A stretch of DNA of 64,000 bases from Dyella_B sp035690825 (GTDB lineage: Bacteria; Pseudomonadota; Gammaproteobacteria; Xanthomonadales; Rhodanobacteraceae). The translations under genes and the position numbers were made by a program. Position 1 is the first letter of the stretch, and every line of letters begins with the position of its first letter. The stretch is taken from positions 60,825 to 124,824 of the forward strand of contig NZ_JBQCHP010000080.1 of the NCBI RefSeq assembly GCF_051954575.1, given 5' to 3'. Below the pieces are notes generated by a model, which was not told the origin of the DNA, ran no database searches, and saw only the letters and a list, made by a program, of their open reading frames with translations. Shown piece by piece: positions 30,139 through 36,393 of this stretch.

Positions 30139-30534
30139 ATGATTCAGAACCTGCCCGCCCTGGTTACCTTGCTGACTGTCCTGTTGCAATTCGCAACCAT
30201 GTGGGCCGTCGGCCACGCACGCAGCAAGTATCAGATCAAAGCACCGGCCATCAGCGGGCACCCCGCGTTCGAACGCGCTTACCGCGTGCAGATGAATACG
30301 CTGGAAAGCACGGTGATGTTCCTGCCTGCGCTGTGGCTGGCGGTGCATTACGGCTATGTGCTTTGGGGTGGTATCGCCGGCTTGGTGTGGATCGTTGGGC
30401 GCACGTGGTATGCCTGGGCTTATCTGGGCGATGCCAACAAACGCGGACCGGGTTACGCGGTCGGTATGCTGGGCTGGGCCGCGCTGGTGGTGATGAGCGC
30501 GCTCGGCCTGGGTCGCGCCATGCTGGCAGGCTGA
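30139..30534 (+). CDS. MAPEG-family membrane protein
   Basis: A 131-aa protein with four hydrophobic helices and the MAPEG core (FERAYRVQMNTLESTVMFLPALW). This family comprises glutathione S-transferase-like and eicosanoid enzymes in eukaryotes. In bacteria the substrate is usually unknown. ATG 30139 is preferred over an upstream in-frame ATG at 30109, which would add a charged, non-conserved extension. It is followed 13 bp later by the CPBP protease gene. Confidence 0.88.
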   Translation: MIQNLPALVTLLTVLLQFATMWAVGHARSKYQIKAPAISGHPAFERAYRVQMNTLESTVMFLPALWLAVHYGYVLWGGIAGLVWIVGRTWYAWAYLGDANKRGPGYAVGMLGWAALVVMSALGLGRAMLAG

Positions 30535-30547
30535 TGCAAGGCAGCCG

Positions 30548-31345
30548 ATGAGCGCGACGGACGCATCGACACGCTCGCCCTTGCCGAACGCACCAGGCGT
30601 GCTGCAGGCCTTTGGCCTGATCCTGCTCTATTTCCTGTTGCAGGTGGTGGCGGGCACGCTGATGGGCGTGATGGCGGGCGCGATCGAAAAGATCAGGCAC
30701 CCGCAATTGCCGCTGGCCGAAGTACGCAAGCATGCCACGGACGTGCTGCAGCAACCGGACAGCAACGCGATGCTGGTGGTAGTCGCCGTACCGTTGATCG
30801 CGATGCTGCTGTTCTGGCTGGTGCATCGTACCTGGCCGTTGTTGTGGATTCGCGCCATGCCGCCGGGCTTTGGGGTGCACGGCCATGCCGCGCCCCGCTG
30901 GTATGCCGCAGCCCTGCTGGTCGGGCTGGCGATGCCGCCGCTCGGTGCGTTGATCACCCAGTGGCTGGCGCACGGCCACGAAGTGACGCAGAACGTGGAA
31001 GAACTCGGCCGGCATGCGTCGGCGCCTTTGCGGCTGCCGCTGGGCATCGTGGCGGTGACCGTCGGCCCGATGATCGAGGAACTGATGTTTCGCGGCGTGC
31101 TGCTATCGGCGCTGCTGCGGCGCATGTCGACGGCGATGTCGATCGTGATGAGTTCCCTGCTGTTCGGCGCGGTGCATCTGGCCGGGCTGAATTTTCAGTG
31201 GTACGCCTTGCCGAACCTGATGTTGCTGGCGGCGGCGTTGTGCTGGTTGCGATTGAAGTCCGCATCGCTGTGGCCGGCGATGCTGGCGCACGGGGTGTTC
31301 AATCTGTTTGCGCTGGTGGCGTTGTTTTCAGTGGGGAATGGATAA
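30548..31345 (+). CDS. CPBP-family intramembrane glutamic protease
   Basis: A 265-aa polytopic protein with the Abi/CPBP motifs. Motif 1 is the pair of glutamates in GPMIEELMFRGVLLSALL (about residue 178) and motif 2 is SLLFGAVHLAGLNF (about 203). These motifs form the active site of Rce1-like intramembrane proteases. Physiological substrates are unknown. It is probably co-transcribed with the MAPEG gene and converges on maf, with a REP between. Confidence 0.88.
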   Translation: MSATDASTRSPLPNAPGVLQAFGLILLYFLLQVVAGTLMGVMAGAIEKIRHPQLPLAEVRKHATDVLQQPDSNAMLVVVAVPLIAMLLFWLVHRTWPLLWIRAMPPGFGVHGHAAPRWYAAALLVGLAMPPLGALITQWLAHGHEVTQNVEELGRHASAPLRLPLGIVAVTVGPMIEELMFRGVLLSALLRRMSTAMSIVMSSLLFGAVHLAGLNFQWYALPNLMLLAAALCWLRLKSASLWPAMLAHGVFNLFALVALFSVGNG

Positions 31346-31398
31346 GCCGCGACGGCCATCGTCATTCAACAAAAAACTCATCGGAACGACCAACCATT

Positions 31399-31428
31399 GT
31401 TGGGTTACGCTGCGCCAACCCAACCTAC
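31399..31428 (-). repeat. REP palindrome overlapping the 3' end of maf
   Basis: On the minus strand the element reads GTAG, then GTTGGGTT and AACCCAAC arms around a GC loop. The last seven codons of maf (VGWVGAA) and its TAA stop lie inside it. It belongs to the same TTGGGTT subtype as the pair at 43839-43913. Confidence 0.85.
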
Positions 31429-31992
31429 GCCAAACTTCCGCAATAGCCGTGACGTTTCGAACAGCGGCAAACCCATCACGCCGGAATAGCTGCCTTCCAG
31501 ATGTTCGATCATGGTGGCGCCCAGGCCCTGGATGGCGTATGCGCCCGCCTTGCCGAACGGCTCACCGGTCGCCACGTACGCCGTGACATCCGCTTCGCTC
31601 AACTCGGCGAAGCGCACGCGCGACACGCACACATCGCCGTGCTCCTGTTTGGCCGACATCATGCAGACCGCCGAGATCACTTCGTGCGTACGGCCCGATA
31701 GCGCGTGCAGCATTTCCGCCGCGTCATCGGCGTCCTTCGGTTTGCCGAAGACACGGTTCTCCAGCACCACTTCCGTATCGGACGCGATCACCAGCGCATC
31801 GTCCTGCGCTTCGCGCGTCAGCGCTTCCCAGCCGGCGTGCGCCTTGTCGCGCGCCACGCGCCGCACATAGTCCAGCGGCGTTTCTTCCGGATACGGTATT
31901 TCGGCCACATCCACGTCGAGAATGGAAAACGTAACACCGAGTTGCCCGAGCAGCTCGCGCCTGCGCGGCGATTGGGAGGCGAGATAGAGCAT
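31405..31992 (-). CDS. maf: Maf-family nucleoside triphosphate pyrophosphatase
   Basis: House-cleaning pyrophosphatase (dTTP/UTP type, YhdE) that hydrolyses nucleotides and modified bases. The 195-aa protein begins MLYLASQSPRRRELLGQLG, the Maf signature, and has VIASDTEVVLENRVFGKP and the C-terminal GYSGVMGLPLFET-like motif. The last residues VGWVGAA come from a REP element that also provides the stop codon. In related genomes maf follows rlmH closely; here two genes lie between them. Confidence 0.94.
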   Translation of the reverse strand: MLYLASQSPRRRELLGQLGVTFSILDVDVAEIPYPEETPLDYVRRVARDKAHAGWEALTREAQDDALVIASDTEVVLENRVFGKPKDADDAAEMLHALSGRTHEVISAVCMMSAKQEHGDVCVSRVRFAELSEADVTAYVATGEPFGKAGAYAIQGLGATMIEHLEGSYSGVMGLPLFETSRLLRKFGVGWVGAA

Positions 31993-32029
31993 GGATCACC
32001 TGTTCCTTGCCAAACATCCGTCGCACAAC

Positions 32030-32989
32030 TTACCGCAACCAGGGCGACGATGTACTCCAGAAGATGATGCGTGCACCAAGATAGTGCCGCCCGAAATCCT
32101 CGAACTCCGCCTTGGTGAACGGTTTGCCCGTGCGGGGGTTCGTGTAGGTCAAGGTGGGCTCCTGCACTGCCATTGCGACCAGGCTGAGCCGATCCTTGTA
32201 GCGATGGAAGAACGGATAGGCGTTATGCATCTGCGCCTTCCGATACGGCACGATGTCCGGTCCGCCCAAGCCGATGCCATGTGCAGCAGCGGCTTCGAAC
32301 AGGCGCTCCATGTAGCGATGGTCGTTGTCCCATTCGCACGGCCAGAAGTTGACATATTGCACCACCGCCGAGCGCGTGAACGCCCGCCGCGCGAACAGCA
32401 TGTTTTCCAGTTCGGCCTCGAAATAGGCGTCGCAGGTGAAACCCGTCTCGTCGTTTTTCTGGTCGATATCGATCGCCGTTTCCGGCAGATTGATGCCTTG
32501 CACGCGTCCGTCGAACGCCTTGGCGAGCGCCTGCAGCAGTTGCTGATAGCGCTCACGCAACTGCGGATTCCACTGCTGCGCCACCCAACCCTGGGCCTGC
32601 GGCTTGCCTTCACCGGGATTGTCCACCTGCGCCACCAAGCCACCGTTGTAAACGGAATCGCTGAGCAGGTAATCGGGCAGGTTGCGTGCGTCCTTGCTGA
32701 AGAAACGGTCTTGAAGCTGGATGAACAGCGCCTTGTGCAAGGCGGTGGCGCGGGCAAGATCGTGTTCGATGGCGGAGAAGTCGTAGCGTCCCTTTTGCGG
32801 TTCCAGCTGCCTCCAGGTGTAGACGATCTGCACGCCGTCGATATCGGGGCGGCGCAACAGCTCCGCATGTCGATCGATCTCGCCCTGACCGAGGAACAGA
32901 AAGTTCTGAGCTTCGCCACCCTTCGCCATGATCGGCAGCGACAACAACAGCGAGGCCATGATCAACAACAGACGTATCGCCCCGGCCAT
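32030..32989 (-). CDS. exported TIM-barrel protein, glycoside hydrolase-like
   Basis: A 319-aa protein with a signal peptide (LLLIMASLLLSLPIMA, cleavage near residue 22) and a barrel-like sequence (GVQIVYTWRQLEPQKGRYDFSAIE) resembling the first strands of clan A glycosidases. A Glu at GINLPETAID and a second at AVQEPTLTY sit where acid/base and nucleophile are expected, but the usual Asn-Glu pair is missing. Activity and substrate are unknown. It is inserted between maf and the GNAT/rlmH genes. Confidence 0.7.
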   Translation of the reverse strand: MAGAIRLLLIMASLLLSLPIMAKGGEAQNFLFLGQGEIDRHAELLRRPDIDGVQIVYTWRQLEPQKGRYDFSAIEHDLARATALHKALFIQLQDRFFSKDARNLPDYLLSDSVYNGGLVAQVDNPGEGKPQAQGWVAQQWNPQLRERYQQLLQALAKAFDGRVQGINLPETAIDIDQKNDETGFTCDAYFEAELENMLFARRAFTRSAVVQYVNFWPCEWDNDHRYMERLFEAAAAHGIGLGGPDIVPYRKAQMHNAYPFFHRYKDRLSLVAMAVQEPTLTYTNPRTGKPFTKAEFEDFGRHYLGARIIFWSTSSPWLR

Positions 32990-33019
32990 CCTTGTCCTCT
33001 CTGCGCGTGGATCGCGCTG

Positions 33020-33469
33020 CTACAAACTCAGTGCATAGTCGCAAAAATCCGGATCGCGTTGCCACCCGGCCGATTCGTACAACGCCTGCGCGGAGATATT
33101 GCCCAGTTCCGTCTGCAGCCACAATCTGGCTGCGCCCAGGGCGCGCGCGTGTTCGGCCGACGCCTTGAGCAAGGCTTTGCCCACACCATGCTTACGCGCA
33201 TCCGGCGCCACGAACAGATCGTTGAGCAGGTAGATGCGCGCCATGCGCACGGATGAAAACAATGGAAACAGCTGCGTGAAACCCAGCCCTGCGCCGTGCT
33301 CATCACAGGCGAGCAGGATCAGCGACTCGTGATGCGCGAAACGTTCGGCGAGAAAAGCGCGCGCCCGCTCCGGGTCGGACGGCTGCCGGTAAAACTGCCG
33401 GTAGCCGTCGAACAAGGGCACCAGCGTATCCAGATCGAAAATGCTCGCCTGGTGAACCTCGAAGTGCAT
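33020..33469 (-). CDS. GNAT-family N-acetyltransferase
   Basis: A 149-aa acetyltransferase with the CoA-binding region LFVAPDARKHGVGKALLKA (about residues 85-103) and the C-terminal GNISAQALYESAGW typical of small GNAT enzymes. The substrate is unknown. The start at 33469 has GGGAG seven bases upstream; the longer in-frame extension is not conserved. Confidence 0.85.
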   Translation of the reverse strand: MHFEVHQASIFDLDTLVPLFDGYRQFYRQPSDPERARAFLAERFAHHESLILLACDEHGAGLGFTQLFPLFSSVRMARIYLLNDLFVAPDARKHGVGKALLKASAEHARALGAARLWLQTELGNISAQALYESAGWQRDPDFCDYALSL

Positions 33470-33510
33470 GACAACTCCCGTGACAAAGCGGTGACGGCGG
33501 CGTGCGCCGG

Positions 33511-33981
33511 TCAGGCGCGATGGTAAGGATGGCCGGCCAACAGCGTGGTAGCGCGATAAAGCTGCTCCACCAGCACCAACCGCACCAGCATATGCGGGAG
33601 CGTCAAGGGACCCAATGACCACTTTTGATCGGCGCGCGCCACCACTTCCGGCGCATGACCGTCAGGGCCGCCAATAAGGAAGGCCAGATCGCGCCCGGCC
33701 ATGCGCCATTTCGCGAGCTGTTCGGCCAGCTCTTCGCTGGACCACGCCTTGCCGCGGCCGTCGAGCGCAATCACATGGGTATCGCGCGGTAGCGCGGCGA
33801 GCATGGCGACGCCTTCGTCGTGCATCGCGCGCGCATCGTCGCGACCCTTGCCGCGTGCGCCGGGCTTCAGTTCGATCAATTCGAGGGGCAAATCGTGGGA
33901 GAGCCGTTTGCGGTATTCGGCAAACCCTTCTGCAACCCATGCAGGCATGCGTTCGCCGATGGCGATCAGGCGCGCGCGCAT
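33511..33981 (-). CDS. rlmH: 23S rRNA pseudouridine-1915 N3-methyltransferase RlmH
   Basis: SPOUT-class methyltransferase acting on helix 69 of assembled 70S ribosomes. The 156-aa protein starts MRARLIAIGERMPAWV and has the SAM-binding knot FLIGGPDGHAPEV and SLGPLTLPHMLVRLVLVEQLYRA with the conserved C-terminal LAGHPYHR. It follows rsfS by 14 bp, as in most gammaproteobacteria. Confidence 0.96.
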   Translation of the reverse strand: MRARLIAIGERMPAWVAEGFAEYRKRLSHDLPLELIELKPGARGKGRDDARAMHDEGVAMLAALPRDTHVIALDGRGKAWSSEELAEQLAKWRMAGRDLAFLIGGPDGHAPEVVARADQKWSLGPLTLPHMLVRLVLVEQLYRATTLLAGHPYHRA

Positions 33982-33995
33982 GCCAGATTTTCCGT

Positions 33996-34385
33996 TTAGC
34001 CCGTTGCCAGCGCGGCTTCGCCTTCGGCGTCGCGATCACCCACGGTCCACAGGCGCTCGAGGCCGTAGAACTCGCGAATGCGCGGCAACATGACGTGCAC
34101 GATGACGTCGCCCAGGTCTACCAGTACCCACTCTGCTTCCTGTTCGCCTTCGACACCCAGCGGCATCACGCCCGCCTGCTTGGCGAACTTGACGACTTCG
34201 TCGGCGATGGATTTTACGTGGCGGGCCGAGGTGCCGGAAGCGATCACGAGCAGGTCGGCGATGGAAGTTTTGCCGCGTACATCGATTTCCCGGATGTCCT
34301 TGGCTTTGAGATCTTCAAGGGCGGCGATAACGGTCTTGCGCAGGGAGGCCGTGTTGACGGCCTTGGTATGGCGGATGGTGGTCAA
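33996..34385 (-). CDS. rsfS: ribosome silencing factor RsfS
   Basis: Binds L14 and blocks subunit joining in stationary phase. The 129-aa protein has the RsfS core DIREIDVRGKTSIADLLVIASG, SIADEVV, EGEQEAEWVLVDLGDVIVHVM and LPRIREFYGLERLW. The start is a TTG at 34385 with GAGG about nine bases upstream. Normally nadD lies directly upstream; here the gene is preceded by a structured repeat element and an unrelated islet. Confidence 0.95.
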   Translation of the reverse strand: MTTIRHTKAVNTASLRKTVIAALEDLKAKDIREIDVRGKTSIADLLVIASGTSARHVKSIADEVVKFAKQAGVMPLGVEGEQEAEWVLVDLGDVIVHVMLPRIREFYGLERLWTVGDRDAEGEAALATG

Positions 34386-34476
34386 GAGTGGGGGCCTCGC
34401 GGCGTATCGGCTGCGCGGGATCGCGCCAGTGCAGTATATCCGCCCTGGTGTAATGGCTCGTCAAGCCTGCTGTTGC

Positions 34477-34771
34477 GCTTAAGGCAACACTGATCAAGTA
34501 TCGCCATCGTCATGATGCCTGGAAGGCTCGCAGGGTGTGTTGCGTGGCGCCGGGAAGACTGGCCGTCTTGCCAAGCCGTGCGGCGCAGCCTGCGGGCCTT
34601 CCAGGCATCACCCCATCATTTAAATGCAATACGTGGGGCCAGCCCTGTCTGTCCGCATGCCGCAGGTACCCGCCTCGACGATGCGCCAGTCTGCCTTCGC
34701 CGACGTCCCTGTGGCCTGCGAACAGACAGGACTGGTGACGGCGGCGATACTTGGTCAGTGTCGCCTTAAGC
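34477..34771. repeat. nested inverted-repeat element 1 (downstream side of nrsF)
   Basis: Outer arms GCTTAAGGCAACACTGATCA (34477 onward) and the complement of a sequence ending at 34771 match at 27 of 29 positions. Inside are two more palindromes: 34513-34612 (GATGCCTGGAAGGC arms) and about 34645-34733 (CCTGTCTGTCCGCA arms). The whole can fold into a stem with two hairpins. The right outer arm includes the TAA stop of nrsF. The first inner hairpin carries a 27-nt core (34556-34582) shared with element 2. No convincing gene lies in this 380-bp gap. Confidence 0.85.
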
Positions 34772-35422
34772 CCTCGACAACAACCGCCCACCCATCAGCG
34801 CGTTCAACCCTACCACCAGCGCCACCGCCACCGCATGCATCACCAGGTCGGAAGCCGCGGCGTCAAAGTTGTGGCAGATCTCCAGCAGGCTGGCCGAGGC
34901 CGCGGCGCTGGCCAGCCCCACCAGCACGGCGGTCAGCACCGGTCGCAGGGGACAGGCGCGGCGCAGCAGCCAGATCATTACCCCGGACAGCGGTAGCGAA
35001 AAACTGACGATGAAGATCAGGCAGTCGTTGGCGCCGTGCAGGTTCAGGACCGGCATGCCCGGGATGTGCGCCCGCAGGCAGCCCAGGCCGCTGGCGCCGA
35101 TCCAGACCAGGGCGCTGGGCACCGGCAGCCATGCCCAGCGGATCGAACGCCCCGGCACTGCCAGCACGAACGAAGCCAGCGCGGCCGTGATTGCGGTGAT
35201 CACCGCGCCGCAGGCGGCCACCCCCAGGTCGGGCGCGGCGCTCCAGCGATGCAGCATGGTGCCGGCACCGAAGCGCATGAACAGCGCCACGGCGAGCACC
35301 GCCACGATCGCCAGCCAAGCGAGCGCGCGCCGCCATGGCGGCAGCAAGCGCCGCACCGGCGTCAGCTCGGCGCCGAGCGCGTCGATCAGGGCTTGGTGGC
35401 GTGGTGCGGAGCCTGTTTTCAT
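34766..35422 (-). CDS. nrsF: NrsF-family (DUF1109) membrane anti-sigma factor
   Basis: A 218-aa protein with six predicted transmembrane helices and the family's conserved cysteines (HGANDCLIF and SLLEICHNFD). In Caulobacter, NrsF holds the ECF factor SigF at the membrane and releases it under metal or oxidative stress, and two cysteines are needed. The gene lies downstream of an ECF factor on the same strand, as in that system. Its start codon lies in the arm of a 163-bp palindrome and its stop codon in the arm of another element. No ribosome site is obvious. Confidence 0.88.
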   Translation of the reverse strand: MKTGSAPRHQALIDALGAELTPVRRLLPPWRRALAWLAIVAVLAVALFMRFGAGTMLHRWSAAPDLGVAACGAVITAITAALASFVLAVPGRSIRWAWLPVPSALVWIGASGLGCLRAHIPGMPVLNLHGANDCLIFIVSFSLPLSGVMIWLLRRACPLRPVLTAVLVGLASAAASASLLEICHNFDAAASDLVMHAVAVALVVGLNALMGGRLLSRA

Positions 35423-35571
35423 ATGCCAAGTGCTTGGGATTGTGTCTGAGTGGTCGCCAGGTGGCGGCGCGCGGCGCAGCGCCAGACTGGCCGTCTGGTC
35501 AAGCCGTGCGCCGTCGCATGGCGGCCACTCAGGCGCAACGCGAGGTGCTTGGCATATGAAAGCAGGCTCCC
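35409..35571. repeat. palindromic element 2 covering the nrsF start
   Basis: GGAGCCTGTTTTCATATGCC (35409 onward) is matched by the complement of 35546-35571 with one difference in this stretch. Pairing continues inward (GAGTGG-CGCCA arms), making a near-continuous palindrome of 163 bp. The left arm contains the start codon and first codons of nrsF (MKTGS). The right arm carries an inverted copy (MKAGS). A 27-nt core at 35484-35510 equals that of element 1 at 25 of 27 positions. It fills the gap between the sigma gene and nrsF. Confidence 0.88.
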
Positions 35572-35583
35572 AGACATGAGCGG

Positions 35584-36249
35584 TCAGGATTCTCCATGCA
35601 GGCGATCGCGCAGCGTTTTCAATGCGCGATGCAGGTTTACTTTCAGCGCGCCGGTATTGCGACCGGTACGCTCGGCGGCCTCGGCCAGCGTACGTTCCTT
35701 GAGGCCAAGTTGTTCCACCGCCTCGCGCTGCCCCGGCGGCAGGGTTTCGATCGCCTTGCGCAGGCGTTCGGCCTCCTGTTGGCGCAGGGTGCCGGTACTG
35801 GCGTCCTCGCGGTCGGCGTGCGTGTCCATCGCGAATTCGTCGTGCACTTCACGATGCTCACGCCGGCCATGGCTGCGCAGCAGATCGATGGCGCGGCGCG
35901 CGGCGATCGCCGACAGCCATGCATCGTAGGAGCGCGACGGATCGAACGTATGTCGCACGCGATGCACGGTCAGCAGGGTTTCCTGTACCACGTCGTCCAG
36001 CGCATCCACCGCCACGCCCTGCCGCCGCGCTACCGCGCGGATCAGCGCCACCGAATCGTTCAGCACGCGCGTATAGGCGCGCTGGTCGCCCGCTTGCGCG
36101 GCGGCCATCCATGCTGCCCGCTGCCGGTCAGCCTGTTCGCTGGCACTTGGGATGTCGGTCGGCACGGCCTTGTCGCTATCGGACCCCCTTGGCGGAGGCT
36201 GGCGTAGTAGGACCCACGGACCCTCAAACGTCAAGGCGACTGATGACAT
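35584..36249 (-). CDS. ECF sigma factor (SigF-like, partner of NrsF)
   Basis: A 221-aa sigma factor with region 2 (DDVVQETLLTVHRVRHTFDPS, SYDAWLSAIAARRAIDLLR) and region 4 (LAEAAERTGRNTGALKVNLHRALKTLR). The start at 36249 gives a 30-40 residue N-terminal extension; it is supported by a promoter motif GTAACC-N16-CGAA ending 31 bp upstream. Pairing with a DUF1109 gene marks it as the SigF type. It is divergent from dipZ-msrB, which has an identical promoter motif, so it likely controls itself and that operon. Confidence 0.88.
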   Translation of the reverse strand: MSSVALTFEGPWVLLRQPPPRGSDSDKAVPTDIPSASEQADRQRAAWMAAAQAGDQRAYTRVLNDSVALIRAVARRQGVAVDALDDVVQETLLTVHRVRHTFDPSRSYDAWLSAIAARRAIDLLRSHGRREHREVHDEFAMDTHADREDASTGTLRQQEAERLRKAIETLPPGQREAVEQLGLKERTLAEAAERTGRNTGALKVNLHRALKTLRDRLHGES

Positions 36250-36279
36250 GCTGGCGATCGTTGATTGCTTGAGGATCCA

Positions 36280-36305
36280 TTCGCCGAATGCGGGTATAGG
36301 GTTAC
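36280..36305 (-). promoter_or_regulatory. ECF (SigF-type) promoter of the sigma-nrsF operon
   Basis: On the minus strand GTAACC (36305-36300), a 16-bp spacer and CGAA (36283-36280) match the motif reported for Caulobacter SigF-dependent promoters (GTAACC-N16-CGAA, from memory). The sigma start codon is 31 bp downstream, so the gene is probably autoregulated. Confidence 0.8.
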
Positions 36306-36337
36306 CTCGCACAGCGCAAATTTCCGGGCCTGTCCAC

Positions 36338-36363
36338 GTAACCGGGGCACGCTACCCGGCGAA
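36338..36363 (+). promoter_or_regulatory. ECF (SigF-type) promoter of dipZ-msrB
   Basis: GTAACC at 36338-36343, a 16-bp spacer and CGAA at 36360-36363. This is the same motif and spacing as the divergent promoter 32 bp away. The dipZ start codon is 30 bp downstream. Confidence 0.8.
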
Positions 36364-36393
36364 TACTTCACCAAACCCACGATCACATTCGCC

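Noticed and set aside
34477..34771. Integron attC site
   Set aside because: Long palindromes flank nrsF, but no GTTRRRY-type core site or integrase is present.
34510..34791. A 93-codon minus-strand frame through element 1
   Set aside because: The frame is a translation of palindromic repeat DNA and overlaps the end of nrsF; no ribosome site or family.
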